From the NCBI RefSeq assembly GCF_014189855.1, contig NZ_BJFN01000003.1, forward strand, positions 496,001 through 560,000: DNA of 64,000 nucleotides. The letters run 5' to 3'. The translations under genes and the position numbers were made by a program. Shown here in pieces: positions 51,953-63,278 of this stretch. Positions within the stretch are counted from its first letter, which is position 1, and the number at the start of each line of letters is the position of its first letter. Under the pieces are notes generated by a model. The model did not search any database. It was not told the DNA's origin and was given only the letters and a program-made list of their open reading frames with translations. This DNA is from Buttiauxella sp. A111. GTDB lineage: Bacteria > Pseudomonadota > Gammaproteobacteria > Enterobacterales > Enterobacteriaceae.

Positions 51953-52916
51953 AGTGGTCGTATCCTTTTAAATCCAGTGTTACCGGTTTGCCATCTTGCA
52001 AGAACTGTAGCCCTTCAGACGCAGGGCCTACCTGACCAATGCAGGTAAACGGAATGCCAAGATTGCCGATTGCCACGTCCAGCGCACCACGGTTAATTTC
52101 TGGCACGGTAAAGCACAATTCGTAATCTTCGCCACCAGAAAGCGCCCATTGCAGAGCAAGCTCAGCACTGACATTCGCTTTCACGGCGTCAGAATATGGC
52201 AGTGCGTCAAGATCCACGCGCGCGCCACATTCACTCGCTTTAAGGATATGACCCAAATCCGAAATTAGCCCGTCAGAAAGATCGATTGCGCTGCTCGCCA
52301 GATCGCGCAGCGCCTGGCCATGCAAAATCCGAGCGGTTGGGCGCAAATGGCGTTGCTTAAGATAGTCCGCTTGCACGGGATCTTTGACGGTTAAACGGTC
52401 TTGTAAGAGTGCCAAACCCGCGGCGCTATCGCCAGGCGTCCCCGTGACGTAAATCCAGTCACCAATACGTGCACCGCTGCGTTTAAGCGCGCGACCAACC
52501 GGCACCAGGCCATGAATGCCAAGCGTCATGGAAAGTGGCCCACGCGTGGTGTCGCCGCCAATCAGCTGCATATCATAATAGTCGAGTTGTTCAAACAGGC
52601 TGTCGCTGAAGGCTTCAAGCCAGCTTTCATCGACTTCAGGAAGGGTAATGGCCAGCGTCAACCAGGCCGGATCTGCGCCCATCGCAGCTAAATCGCTTAA
52701 ATTCACCGCCAAAGCTTTAAAACCCAGATCGCGCGGATCAATATCCGGCAGGAAGTGGATGCCCGAAACCAGTGTATCGGTACTTATCGCAAGAGTTTGC
52801 TTCTCGGCGACCGTCAGCAATGCACAATCATCGCCAATTCCGGTTTCCACATCGCGACGGGAACTGCTTACGCGATCAAAATAACGGGCAATTAAGGAAA
52901 ACTCACCGCATGCCAT
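51939..52916 (-). CDS. thiL: Thiamine-monophosphate kinase
   Basis: Phosphorylates thiamine monophosphate to the active cofactor. The 325 residues have the PurM/ThiL fold, with GIGDDCALL at the N-terminus (metal and ATP site), [14 protein letters not shown] and the [12 protein letters not shown] motif. It lies between nusB and pgpA as in E. coli. The last codons overlap pgpA. Confidence 0.97.
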   Translation of the reverse strand: MACGEFSLIARYFDRVSSSRRDVETGIGDDCALLTVAEKQTLAISTDTLVSGIHFLPDIDPRDLGFKALAVNLSDLAAMGADPAWLTLAITLPEVDESWLEAFSDSLFEQLDYYDMQLIGGDTTRGPLSMTLGIHGLVPVGRALKRSGARIGDWIYVTGTPGDSAAGLALLQDRLTVKDPVQADYLKQRHLRPTARILHGQALRDLASSAIDLSDGLISDLGHILKASECGARVDLDALPYSDAVKANVSAELALQWALSGGEDYELCFTVPEINRGALDVAIGNLGIPFTCIGQVGPASEGLQFLQDGKPVTLDLKGYDHFASH

Positions 52917-52953
52917 GCGTTATGCCTCTGAATATAAACGGATATAGGATAAA

Positions 52954-52976
52954 GAAAGGCCGGAATTAACCGGCCT
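52954..52976 (-). terminator. Intercistronic hairpin between nusB and thiL
   Basis: AGGCCGG and CCGGCCT pair around TTAATT, then TTCTTT on the minus strand. It lies inside the presumed nusB-thiL-pgpA operon, so it should reduce rather than abolish downstream expression. Confidence 0.65.
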
Positions 52977-52981
52977 GGAGA

Positions 52982-53401
52982 TTACTTTTTGCGGGGACGA
53001 ATTTGCGGAGCAGCTTTATCAAGTACACCATTCACGAACTTGTGACTGTCTTCGGCACCGAAGGTTTTCGCAAGATCGATGGCTTCGTTAATGGCCACTT
53101 TGTATGGCACATCATCACGTTTGGACAGTTCAAACAGTGCGATACGCAGAACCGCTTTTTCTACCTGACCTAACTCTTCGAGTTGGCGAGACAGATAAGG
53201 CTTCATCAGCCCATCCAGATACGCGCTGTTAGTAGCCACCCCGACCAACAGTTCGCGGAAGTAGTTAACGTCAACGTCTTTGACGTCCTGTTCCGCCAGG
53301 AACTGGTATTCGACATCAGCGATGTCATTTCGAGATAACTGCCAGGAGTAAAGCGCCTGAACGGCACACTCACGGGCACGGCGACGAGCAGCAGGTTTCA
53401 C
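52982..53401 (-). CDS. nusB: Transcription antitermination factor NusB
   Basis: RNA-binding factor that joins NusE at boxA to prevent early termination in rRNA operons. The 139 residues equal E. coli. The arginine-rich N-terminus [16 protein letters not shown] is the RNA-contact helix, and [15 protein letters not shown] closes it. It follows ribH. Confidence 0.98.
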   Translation of the reverse strand: MKPAARRRARECAVQALYSWQLSRNDIADVEYQFLAEQDVKDVDVNYFRELLVGVATNSAYLDGLMKPYLSRQLEELGQVEKAVLRIALFELSKRDDVPYKVAINEAIDLAKTFGAEDSHKFVNGVLDKAAPQIRPRKK

Positions 53402-53421
53402 AGATTTCCCCTTACAAAAAA

Positions 53422-53892
53422 TCAGGCCTTGATGGCTTTCAATACATTAATCATTTCAAGCGCGGTCAGTGCAGCTTCTGCACCTTTGTTACCGGCTTTT
53501 GTGCCAGCGCGTTCGATGGCTTGTTCAATACTTTCAGTGGTCAGCACGCCAAAGGCGACTGGAATACCACTTTCCTGAGCAACATGTGCCAGGCCATTGC
53601 TGGCACCGCCAGCAACATATTCAAAGTGAGCTGTGCCGCCACGAATAACGGTACCCAGCGCAATCACTGCGTCGTAACGTTTGGTTTTCGCCAAAGCGTC
53701 GGCCGCCAGTGGCAGCTCATAAGCACCCGGAACCCAGACCACAGTGATATTTTCATCTTTAACCTGGCCGATACGTTTCAGGGCGTCAATCGCACCGTCA
53801 AGCAGGCTGTCATTGATGAAGTTGTTAAAACGCGCGATGGTGATGGCGACGCGAGCGTCTGGAGTAGCAACGGCTGCTTCAATAATGTTCAT
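53422..53892 (-). CDS. ribH: 6,7-dimethyl-8-ribityllumazine synthase
   Basis: Penultimate step of riboflavin synthesis; forms a 60-subunit capsid-like shell. The 156 residues are standard. Substrate motifs are [19 protein letters not shown] and the phosphate-binding [14 protein letters not shown] with the catalytic His. Called ribE in E. coli nomenclature. Its upstream gap holds CCCC-TGC-GGGG, a small hairpin. Confidence 0.97.
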   Translation of the reverse strand: MNIIEAAVATPDARVAITIARFNNFINDSLLDGAIDALKRIGQVKDENITVVWVPGAYELPLAADALAKTKRYDAVIALGTVIRGGTAHFEYVAGGASNGLAHVAQESGIPVAFGVLTTESIEQAIERAGTKAGNKGAEAALTALEMINVLKAIKA

Positions 53893-53977
53893 AATCTTCC
53901 TTTACGGGTTCTGTTTAGCCCCGCAGGGGGGCGGATTTTATCATAATCTTTTGGCGTCTGCTTACGTTTTGACGGCC

Positions 53978-55087
53978 CTAATATCGCGGCGTCAAATGGA
54001 GGCACAAATCCGGGCCAACATGACGGACTTCGCTAAAACTAAACTCGGGCGCATCAGCTAATTTTTCAAGCCCTGGCAGGTTACAAAGGCCACGCGCATC
54101 GTTGCCCAGTAATTTTGGCGCAACGTAGACAATCAGTTCATCAACCAGGCCTGCCTGAAGTAACGCGCCGCCAAGTGTTGGGCCCGCTTCCACCCAAATA
54201 GAGTTTATCTGACGTTTGCCCAACAACATCATCATCACCACCAGATCAAGATGGCCGTTATGTTCTGGCACGATAAACTGCTCAACGCCATCCGGCCAAT
54301 TTTGCTCATCTGCTTTACACCGTGCAAGCCAGGTTTCCCCTGATTGAGCAATAATTTTGTGCTGCGGCGTGACGCGATTTTCGCGGTCGAGAATAATGCG
54401 CGTGGGTTGGCGTAAATTTTCTTCGGCGTACGCTAACTGAGTCGCGCTATCTAATTCATTCCAACGCACGGTTAAAGAAGGATTGTCTGCCAGAACCGTG
54501 GCACTGCTGCTTAATATTGCTGAACTTTGCGCGCGCAGGCGCTGCACATCACGGCGTGATTCAGGCGAAGTAATCCACTGGCTTTCGCCGCTCGCCATGG
54601 CGGTACGCCCGTCAAGCGAAGCCCCCAGTTTAAGTTGGATAAACGGGAAGCCGGTACGCATACGTTTCAGAAAACCGCGGTTTATCGCCTCAGCATCGTT
54701 CATCATCAAACCGTGGCTGACTTCGATACCTGCCTGTTGCAGCGCATATAATCCTCGGCCAGCAACTTGCGGATTCGGATCCTGCATCGCGGTAACAACA
54801 CGCGAAACGCCAGCGGCAATTAACGCTTCACAGCATGGCGGCGTGCGCCCGTGGTGGCTACAGGGTTCTAACGTGACATACGCCGTGGCACCGCGTGCTT
54901 TTTCGCCCGCCATGCGTAAAGCATGTACTTCTGCATGAGGTTCACCCGCGCGAAAATGAAAACCCTCACCAACAATTTCACCGTCTTTGACGATGACACA
55001 GCCCACATTCGGGTTAGGCGTCGTGGTAAAACGGCCACGACGCGCCAATTGCATCGCGCGAGCCATAAATTTTTCATCAAGCGACAT
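53978..55087 (-). CDS. ribD: Bifunctional riboflavin biosynthesis deaminase/reductase RibD
   Basis: Deaminates and then reduces the pyrimidine intermediate of riboflavin synthesis. The 369-residue product has the deaminase domain with zinc motifs HAEVHAL and PCSHHGRTPPC near residues 50-85, and a C-terminal reductase domain (KLGASLDGRTAMASGESQWI). The start at 55087 (MSLDEKFMARA) resembles the family start; ATG at 55093 overlaps the nrdR stop as TAATG and cannot be excluded. Confidence 0.94.
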   Translation of the reverse strand: MSLDEKFMARAMQLARRGRFTTTPNPNVGCVIVKDGEIVGEGFHFRAGEPHAEVHALRMAGEKARGATAYVTLEPCSHHGRTPPCCEALIAAGVSRVVTAMQDPNPQVAGRGLYALQQAGIEVSHGLMMNDAEAINRGFLKRMRTGFPFIQLKLGASLDGRTAMASGESQWITSPESRRDVQRLRAQSSAILSSSATVLADNPSLTVRWNELDSATQLAYAEENLRQPTRIILDRENRVTPQHKIIAQSGETWLARCKADEQNWPDGVEQFIVPEHNGHLDLVVMMMLLGKRQINSIWVEAGPTLGGALLQAGLVDELIVYVAPKLLGNDARGLCNLPGLEKLADAPEFSFSEVRHVGPDLCLHLTPRY

Positions 55088-55092
55088 CAGCA

Positions 55093-55578
<486 letters not shown>

Positions 55579-55689
55579 TTACCGCGAAGTGGCTGGAGTA
55601 CAAAGGCATGCAACGTCATCCCTGGAAATATGACTTTTTGTTGCTGACCAGCTACGCTTAAATCAGGAAGAAACTTTAAGGAAAAATTA

Positions 55690-56253
55690 GTGATGACAAA
55701 GAGTTACCTAAGAATTATCCTGGTTACCAGTCTGGTCAGTCTTAGCGCGTGTGCCCAACAAACTGAAGTGCGCCAGATGAAGAACGAAGTGGGTTCTTTA
55801 AATAAAGAAATGACACAACTCACTGACCAAACTGTCAAGCTGACTCAGCAAAATGCGCTGAATGCCAAATCAACAACCGGTGTGTATTTGTTACCCGGCT
55901 CGAAAACTCCGGCGCGTCTGAACAGCCAGTTAGGTAATTTGCAAATGTCCCTGAGCGGCGTTACCGCGCAAGACAACGGCAGCCGGGCGATGCTGATTAT
56001 TAAGGGTGAATCTAACGATCCGCTTCCCGCATTTACGGGCAAAGTGGAATGGGGGCAAATTCAGGGCACCACCGATAACTATCAGGAAGTGAATGTTCAG
56101 TCGCAGCAATTCAATGCACCCGCGAGTGTTCTTGCACCGAGTGATGTCAGCATTCCCTTAGTGCTTTCTGGTTTTTCACCTGAACAGTTGGGTTTTGTGC
56201 GCATTCACGACATCCAGCCGATTGATTCTTCCCAGGCGTTACCCGCCCAATAA
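55690..56253 (+). CDS. yajI: DUF3251 lipoprotein YajI
   Basis: Predicted lipoprotein of unknown function, 187 residues. The signal ends in SLSAC (lipidated Cys near residue 21). A short coiled-coil-like segment (VRQMKNEVGSLNKEMTQL) precedes the DUF3251 beta domain (KGESNDPLPAFTGKVEWGQI). It is divergent from nrdR and upstream of tsx, as in E. coli. Confidence 0.9.
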   Translation: MMTKSYLRIILVTSLVSLSACAQQTEVRQMKNEVGSLNKEMTQLTDQTVKLTQQNALNAKSTTGVYLLPGSKTPARLNSQLGNLQMSLSGVTAQDNGSRAMLIIKGESNDPLPAFTGKVEWGQIQGTTDNYQEVNVQSQQFNAPASVLAPSDVSIPLVLSGFSPEQLGFVRIHDIQPIDSSQALPAQ

Positions 56254-56362
56254 CAGGCAATCCCCTGCGCTGCGGGGGTTAACCCTCAGTAACATTTACA
56301 TTTTTATGTTACATCTCCCCGAGTGACATTCGATAAACCCCCATTAAGACATCACAAAAGTG

Positions 56363-56378
56363 AGTGAACTGAGTCACA
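56363..56378. promoter_or_regulatory. CRP-like site upstream of tsx (distal)
   Basis: AGTGA, six bases, TCACA: one mismatch to the CRP consensus TGTGA-N6-TCACA. Confidence 0.6.
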
Positions 56379-56490
56379 TAAATTTGTAACTTCAGGTCAT
56401 CCATTTGCTTAAATTCACGAACCAGGTAAAATCTCGCCCGTTTTGAATGTGCGCAAACGTGAACGCAATCGATTACGCATGTGGCGATAA

Positions 56491-56506
56491 TGTGAAATGA
56501 AACATA
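56491..56506. promoter_or_regulatory. CRP-like site upstream of tsx (proximal)
   Basis: TGTGA, six bases, ACATA: an intact left half and a weak right half. In E. coli CRP sites with CytR between them control tsx. Confidence 0.45.
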
Positions 56507-56635
56507 TTTTTGTGAGCAGGGATTTCTATAATAGGCGCGTCAATAAGAAACCAGCTGAATGGTTAATGACCAAGGGTGATCACTCGCCTCCTGCCCTCAC
56601 GGGAATCATGTATAAAAAACAGTGGCATAAATATT

Positions 56636-57529
56636 ATGAAAAAAATTATTTTGGCGGCTAGTACCGCTCTGGCGCTTTCAAGCTCTTTCACGGCTCACGC
56701 CGAAGATACAAAAAACGACGAATATCTCTCTGATTGGTGGCATCAAAGCGTCAACGTTGTGGGGAGTTACCACACCCGCTTTGGTCCACAGATCACTAAC
56801 GACGTTTACATGGAATATGAAGCGTTTGCCAAAAAAGATTGGTTAGACTTTTATGGCTATATCGATATCCCAAAAACCTTCGGCTGGGGTAACGGCAATG
56901 ACAAGGGTGTCTGGGACGACGGTTCACGTATGTTCATGGAGATCGAACCACGTTTCTCTATTGATAAGCTGACCGGCACCAGCCTGGCATTTGGCCCATT
57001 CAAAGAGTGGTACGTTGCCAACAACTATATTTATGATATGGGTGCGCACGGCAACGAAGCCAGCAAACAAAGCACCTGGTACATGGGTCTGGGAACCGAC
57101 ATCGAAACCGGTCTGCCGATGAGCTTATCCCTGAACGTGTATGCAAAATACCAGTGGCAGAACTATGGCGCATCCAACGAAAACGAATGGGATGGCTACC
57201 GTTTCAAAGTTAAATACTTTGTGCCAATTACCAGCCTGTGGGGCGGTAACCTGAGCTACATCGGTTTCACCAACTTCGACTGGGGTTCAGATCTGGGCGA
57301 TGACAATTTCATCGACAATAACGGCAAGCATGCTCGTACCAGCAACTCTATCGCTTCCAGCCATATCCTTGCTCTGAATTACGATCACTGGCACTACTCA
57401 GTTGTCGCGCGTTACTGGCACAACGGTGGGCAATGGGCGGATAATGCCAGCCTGAACTTCGGTGAGGGTGATTTCAACGTACGTTCTACCGGTTGGGGTG
57501 GTTACTTAGTCGTTGGCTACAACTTCTGA
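56636..57529 (+). CDS. tsx: Nucleoside-specific outer-membrane channel Tsx
   Basis: Outer-membrane beta-barrel channel for nucleosides; the family also serves as a phage and colicin receptor. The 297-residue precursor has a 22-residue signal peptide (cleavage AHA-ED). The mature part starts [20 protein letters not shown] and ends in the aromatic barrel signature YLVVGYNF. Start at 56636 was chosen by the signal peptide; a longer frame from 56576 is rejected. Confidence 0.97.
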   Translation: MKKIILAASTALALSSSFTAHAEDTKNDEYLSDWWHQSVNVVGSYHTRFGPQITNDVYMEYEAFAKKDWLDFYGYIDIPKTFGWGNGNDKGVWDDGSRMFMEIEPRFSIDKLTGTSLAFGPFKEWYVANNYIYDMGAHGNEASKQSTWYMGLGTDIETGLPMSLSLNVYAKYQWQNYGASNENEWDGYRFKVKYFVPITSLWGGNLSYIGFTNFDWGSDLGDDNFIDNNGKHARTSNSIASSHILALNYDHWHYSVVARYWHNGGQWADNASLNFGEGDFNVRSTGWGGYLVVGYNF

Positions 57530-57548
57530 TAACCGTCTGAAGATTTAA

Positions 57549-57584
57549 AAAAACCGATCCGCACTTAGCCGATCGGTTTTTTTG
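57549..57584. terminator. Bidirectional terminator between tsx and the WYL regulator
   Basis: AAACCGATC and GATCGGTTT form a nine-pair stem with T runs on both strands. The stop codon of the minus-strand regulator lies inside it. Confidence 0.85.
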
Positions 57585-58281
57585 TCTCTGGCAAACACCC
57601 TTCGCTTTGCTGCAACTGGATAAAATGAGCCAAAGAACGATCTGGCCGTTCAGAAAAATATTGCCCTGTAGGATCGACTGACAAACAGCGATCCAGCCGA
57701 AAACTGCGGTAATCCTCACGCATTTCACACCAGGCTACCAACAACCATACTTCCCCCCAAAATGTCAGCCCAAGCGGATGAACATTCCTGCTCGATGCGT
57801 TCCCCTTCTCATCTGCATAGCGGATATGAAGCACTTGCAGCTCCCCGATTGCACGATGAAAAACGTCAAACCAGGTTTTAACCTGCGGGTATTTATTAAA
57901 ATCGGGAGAGATAATACGGCAGCGCTCTGCCACAACTCGTCGCTGTGGTGTCAGTACGCCAAGCAGTTTTTCCTCGGCTGTGCCCGCCGCCTGTGCAAGT
58001 GTTTCGCCACTCCACGTTTGCACTAAACGTATCGCCGCAACCAGCGCTTCCACTTCTGTGGGGGTAAACATCAAAGGGGGTAAATCATAGCCCGCAAGCA
58101 GGCGATAACCGCATCCCGTTTCCCCCTCAATGGGAACGCCAGAAAGGGATAAATCACGAATATCACGGTAGATCGTACGCTCAGAGACTTCGAGGCGAGA
58201 GGCAAGCAGCGCCGCCGTCGACAGCCGACGCCCACGCAGAATTTGTACTATTTGAAAAAGACGATCCGCTCTTCGGCTCAT
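57565..58281 (-). CDS. WYL-domain transcriptional regulator (YafY/DeoR-type helix-turn-helix)
   Basis: Predicted regulator, about 238 residues from MSRRADRLFQIVQIL. An HTH_11 winged helix spans about residues 3-60 (ALLASRLEVSERTIYRDI), and a WYL-type ligand domain follows (HPLGLTFWGEVWLLVAWCEMR, DYRSFRLDR). The start is uncertain: in-frame ATGs at 58290, 58305 and 58317 exist, the last inside a hairpin. It lies 70 bases after a VOC-family gene on the same strand and may control it. Ligand unknown; E. coli, as I recall, has yajD near this position instead. Confidence 0.82.
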   Translation of the reverse strand: MSRRADRLFQIVQILRGRRLSTAALLASRLEVSERTIYRDIRDLSLSGVPIEGETGCGYRLLAGYDLPPLMFTPTEVEALVAAIRLVQTWSGETLAQAAGTAEEKLLGVLTPQRRVVAERCRIISPDFNKYPQVKTWFDVFHRAIGELQVLHIRYADEKGNASSRNVHPLGLTFWGEVWLLVAWCEMREDYRSFRLDRCLSVDPTGQYFSERPDRSLAHFIQLQQSEGCLPETKKPIG

Positions 58282-58352
58282 AGGCTTCATCTGTGAAGAT
58301 GTCATGCCTGCCAGCATAACCGGCAGGCGTTTGTTGTTCAGTATATCCGTAC

Positions 58353-58718
58353 TCAGGCCGGTTGATGTAACCCGACTCGATTCCCTTCAGTGTCGACAAT
58401 AAGAGCAATCGTGCCAATATTATCTGGCAAAACCTGCGGACCAAAGACGCATTCCCCGCCAGCTTTAGAAACTCGTGTAAGCATCGCCGTTAAGTCAGGG
58501 GCATGGAGATAAACCACGGTTCCCTGCGCTGAAGGCTTAAACGCATCGGCTTTCAGTAGTGCGCCGCCTGGATGCGGGTCCTCATACGGGAAGACCGCCA
58601 TTTCCATTCCAGACATCGACTCACGTTTAAATTCAGCAGCAAATACAGCTTCATAAAATGCCGTTGCACGTTCCAGATCCGCGACCGGGATTTCAAACCA
58701 ATTGATGATAGTGCTCAT
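58353..58718 (-). CDS. VOC superfamily (glyoxalase/bleomycin-resistance fold) protein
   Basis: Small cytoplasmic protein of 121 residues with the paired beta-alpha-beta-beta-beta units of the vicinal oxygen chelate fold (WFEIPVADLERATAFYEAVF, and TIALIVDTEGNRVGLHQ at the end). Reaction and metal use cannot be told from sequence. GAGGAGTTAAAC precedes the ATG at 58718. It is followed by the WYL regulator on the same strand, with a GCCTGCC/GGCAGGC hairpin between them. Confidence 0.82.
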   Translation of the reverse strand: MSTIINWFEIPVADLERATAFYEAVFAAEFKRESMSGMEMAVFPYEDPHPGGALLKADAFKPSAQGTVVYLHAPDLTAMLTRVSKAGGECVFGPQVLPDNIGTIALIVDTEGNRVGLHQPA

Positions 58719-58803
58719 GTTTAACTCCTCAATGGTGATGTTCAACATTGAGTCTAACTAACCCCTACTGACAGCATACTGTCAGTAGACTTTTGCTCAG
58801 ACG

Positions 58804-58836
58804 AAAAAAAACCGCAGCACCATGGCTGCGGTTTTT
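58804..58836 (-). terminator. Terminator of secF
   Basis: On the minus strand ACCGCAGC and GCTGCGGT pair around a six-base loop, followed by a long T run, about 25 bases after the secF stop. Confidence 0.88.
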
Positions 58837-58859
58837 ATTATCAGTGAACAACCTGATGA

Positions 58860-59831
58860 TTAAGGCAGAATCGACGGCTGATCCGCACCTTCTTTTTCCA
58901 CTTTCTGCTGCAGCATGTGCTCGCGCTTCATGCCCAGTTTCAACGCCAGCGCGGACGCGACGTAAATGGAAGAAACAGTACCGATTGAAACACCGATAAG
59001 CATCGTCAGTGAGAAGCCTTTCAGCATTGCCCCACCGAAGAGATACAGCATCAGAATTACAACCAATGTGGTACCAGAGGTGATCAACGTACGATGCAAA
59101 GTCTGCGTCAAAGAAACGTTGAAGATCTCATAAGGTGTACCGCGACGAATCTTACGGAAGTTCTCACGAATACGGTCTGAAACCACGATACTGTCGTTCA
59201 GTGAGTAACCGATAACCGACATCAACGACGCGACGATGGTTAGGTCAATCTCAATGTGGAATAACGACAACACGCCGAGGGTAATGACCACGTCGTGCAT
59301 CAACGCAATAACCACACCAGCAGCCAGACGCCATTCAAAGCGGAAACCAACGTATACCAGAATGGAAATCAGTGCAGCTAACAGCGCTAAAGCACCATTT
59401 TGAGCCAGGTCCGCACCAACGCTTGGACCAACGAACTCAATACGTTTTACACCGGCATTCTGGCTGGTCGCTTCGTTAATCACGTTCACCACTTTGCTGC
59501 CCAGCACCTGACCACCGGTTTCCCCGTGAGCAGGTGGCATGCGCACCATGATGTCGCGACTACTACCAAAGTTCTGAACCAACGGATCCTGGAATCCCGC
59601 TTTCTCCAGCGCGCCACGCAGCATGTCCAAATCGGCTGGTTTTTCCAGCGAGATTTCGATGACCGTACCGCCGGTGAAATCCAGACCCCAGTTAAAACCT
59701 TTCACACCGATAATGACGATAGAAAGAATTAGCAGGAATCCGGAGATGCCGAAAGCCCAGAAATCCCAGCGCATAAAGTCATGGACTTTACGGCCGTAGT
59801 TTAATTGTTCAACAGTATATTCCTGTGCCAC
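58860..59831 (-). CDS. secF: Protein translocase subunit SecF
   Basis: RND-type inner-membrane partner of SecD that uses the proton gradient to assist Sec export. The 323 residues match E. coli. Six membrane segments are visible, with motif [12 protein letters not shown] near residue 48 and [16 protein letters not shown] near residue 208. It follows secD by ten bases. Confidence 0.97.
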   Translation of the reverse strand: MAQEYTVEQLNYGRKVHDFMRWDFWAFGISGFLLILSIVIIGVKGFNWGLDFTGGTVIEISLEKPADLDMLRGALEKAGFQDPLVQNFGSSRDIMVRMPPAHGETGGQVLGSKVVNVINEATSQNAGVKRIEFVGPSVGADLAQNGALALLAALISILVYVGFRFEWRLAAGVVIALMHDVVITLGVLSLFHIEIDLTIVASLMSVIGYSLNDSIVVSDRIRENFRKIRRGTPYEIFNVSLTQTLHRTLITSGTTLVVILMLYLFGGAMLKGFSLTMLIGVSIGTVSSIYVASALALKLGMKREHMLQQKVEKEGADQPSILP

Positions 59832-59841
59832 AACGCACTCC

Positions 59842-61689
59842 TCAGATAGACAGCTTGTTGATGCGTTTGCCGCCGTACAACAGGTTTACGATGGCACGGG
59901 TACCGACGATTGCGGTAAACATGGACGTCGCCACACCAATACCGGTCGTGATCGCAAAGCCTTTGATTGCCCCGGTGCCTACGGCATACAGGATGATGAC
60001 CTTGATAAGCGTCGTGATGTTAGCATCGAAAATAGAGCTGAACGCGCCCTGATAGCCTTCGTGGATAGCCTGCTGTACCGAACGTCCGTTACTAAGTTCT
60101 TCCTTAATACGTTCGTTTATCAGTACGTTAGCATCGACGGCTACGGCAAGGGTTAACACGATCCCCGCAATCCCCGGCATGGTCAACGTTGCCCCTGGCA
60201 GCAGAGACATAATCCCCACGATCATGACAAGGTTTACCAACAATGCAGTTGTCGCAATCAGGCCAAACTTCTTATAGAAGAACAGCATAAAGATGATTGA
60301 AACCGCCAGACCTGCCAGACATGCTTCCAGACCTTGCTTGATGTTTTCCATACCCAGGGTTGGACCGATGGTACGTTCTTCAACAATCTGGATTGGTGCG
60401 ATCAATGCGCCTGCACGAAGCAGCAGAGAAAGCTGACGTGCTTCAGTCGGGTTGCTAATTCCTGTGATACGGAAGCTGTTACCCAAGCGCGACTGAATAT
60501 TCGCCACGTTGATAACTTCTTCTTGTTTCATCAGTACTGCACGGCCCGTAGCATCTTTCTTACCGCTGTCTTTGTACTCCACAAACAGGGTTGCCATCGG
60601 TTTACCGATGTTATCCTTGGTGAAGTTAGACATGATGTTACCACCGGCATTATCCAGTGAAATATTCACCTGAGCCTGGTTGTATTCATCGGTACTGGAA
60701 GTGGAGTCAGTGATATGGTCACCGGTCAGAATCACACGTTTGTACAGGACAACCGGTTGACCTTCACGGGTCTGTTTCACTTCGGAGTCACCTGGCACAC
60801 GGCCAGACGTTGCCGCAGACTGATCAACGTTAGTGTTAACCAGACGGAACTCAAGTGTTGCTGTCGCGCCGAGAATCTCTTTCGCACGCGCAGTATCCTG
60901 AATACCAGGCAATTCAACCACGATACGGTCAGCGCCCTGACGTTGTACCAGAGGTTCAGCTACACCCAGTTGGTTTACACGGTTACGCAGGATATTAATG
61001 TTCTGCTGAACAGCATATTCACGCGCTTCGCTCAGACGAGCGTCCGTCATTACAGCACGCAATGCGTTGCTGCCCTGAGCGGAAATCACCAGATCACGAT
61101 GGCGTGGAGATAAATAAGATAGAGCGTCATCACGCGTTTTACTATCACGGAAGATAACGTCAGCACCATAGTTATCGGCTTTACGCACGTTGGTGTAAAC
61201 GATGCTCTTTTCACGCAAGTCAGTGCGCAGGTTATCTATGGTTTGTTCCTGCAACTTGCTCAGAGCGGTATCCATGTCAACTTCCATCAGGAAGTGCACG
61301 CCACCACGCAGATCAAGACCGAGTTTCATCGGTTCTGCGGAGATAGCGGATAACCAGCGAGGAGTGGCCGGAGCAAGGTTAAGTGCAACGACGTACTTGT
61401 CGCCTAATACGCTCATCAGGACTTCACGAGCGCGCAGCTGCGTATCAGTGGTGTCAAAGCGTGCAAGAATTGCACCCTCTTCCAGGGCCACAGATTTTGC
61501 GGTGATTTTTTCTGCGTTTAAGGTGTTCTGGACCTGGATCAGCGTTTGCTCACTGGCGGCGACGCCGCGCGCGCCAGTGATCTGAACTGCCGGATCCTCA
61601 CCATATAGGTTGGGAAGTGCGTATAGCAGACCGACGATAAACACGACGATCAGCATGATGTACTTCCACAAAGGATAGCGGTTTAGCAC
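59842..61689 (-). CDS. secD: Protein translocase subunit SecD
   Basis: Large RND-type subunit of SecDF-YajC, 615 residues. One membrane segment at the N-terminus, a large periplasmic region with [17 protein letters not shown] near residue 122, and five C-terminal segments containing [15 protein letters not shown]. Operon order tgt-yajC-secD-secF is the usual one. Confidence 0.97.
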   Translation of the reverse strand: MLNRYPLWKYIMLIVVFIVGLLYALPNLYGEDPAVQITGARGVAASEQTLIQVQNTLNAEKITAKSVALEEGAILARFDTTDTQLRAREVLMSVLGDKYVVALNLAPATPRWLSAISAEPMKLGLDLRGGVHFLMEVDMDTALSKLQEQTIDNLRTDLREKSIVYTNVRKADNYGADVIFRDSKTRDDALSYLSPRHRDLVISAQGSNALRAVMTDARLSEAREYAVQQNINILRNRVNQLGVAEPLVQRQGADRIVVELPGIQDTARAKEILGATATLEFRLVNTNVDQSAATSGRVPGDSEVKQTREGQPVVLYKRVILTGDHITDSTSSTDEYNQAQVNISLDNAGGNIMSNFTKDNIGKPMATLFVEYKDSGKKDATGRAVLMKQEEVINVANIQSRLGNSFRITGISNPTEARQLSLLLRAGALIAPIQIVEERTIGPTLGMENIKQGLEACLAGLAVSIIFMLFFYKKFGLIATTALLVNLVMIVGIMSLLPGATLTMPGIAGIVLTLAVAVDANVLINERIKEELSNGRSVQQAIHEGYQGAFSSIFDANITTLIKVIILYAVGTGAIKGFAITTGIGVATSMFTAIVGTRAIVNLLYGGKRINKLSI

Positions 61690-61716
61690 GGTAGTTCCCT
61701 TAGGGAAAAACGAATA

Positions 61717-62049
61717 TTACAGCGCCTTCATAGTGCCTTTCGGCAGAACGGCAGCTACGAAATCACGCTTGATAACCACTTCAGTGGTATCGTTTAACGC
61801 GATTGAGATATAGCCAGTTTCAGCTACTTTCACTACGCGGCCAACCAGACCACCCGTCGTCAGCACTTCATCCCCTTTAGAGATGGAGTCCATCAGCTTT
61901 TTATGCTCTTTGGTGCGTTTTTGCTGTGGGCGCAGGATCATGAAATAGAAGATCAGACCAAATACCACCAGCATAAGAATCAAAGAGTACGGGCTACCTT
62001 GCGCCGGAGCACCTGTTGCAGCTACCGCATCAGAAATGATAAAGCTCAT
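61717..62049 (-). CDS. yajC: Sec translocon accessory subunit YajC
   Basis: Single-span membrane protein of the SecDF complex, 110 residues. The membrane segment is SLILMLVVFGLIFYFMI, followed by the RPQQKRTKEHKKLMDSI motif and a small cytoplasmic beta domain (KGDEVLTTGGLVGRV). Confidence 0.97.
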   Translation of the reverse strand: MSFIISDAVAATGAPAQGSPYSLILMLVVFGLIFYFMILRPQQKRTKEHKKLMDSISKGDEVLTTGGLVGRVVKVAETGYISIALNDTTEVVIKRDFVAAVLPKGTMKAL

Positions 62050-62070
62050 TAAAAATCCCTCATTATTAAA

Positions 62071-63231
<1,161 letters not shown>

Positions 63232-63278
63232 TTAAGACAAAACGTCGTCGGAAAGACCAGCGACGTCGAATTGAGTAT

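Larger units (their letters stand above)
56254..56635. other. Regulatory region upstream of tsx
   Basis: 382 bases with no gene I can support. It contains two CRP-like sites and, between them near 56465-56477, GCAATCGATTACG, which resembles the CytR region of the E. coli tsx promoter. TAATAGGCG near 56529 may be a -10. Confidence 0.55.
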
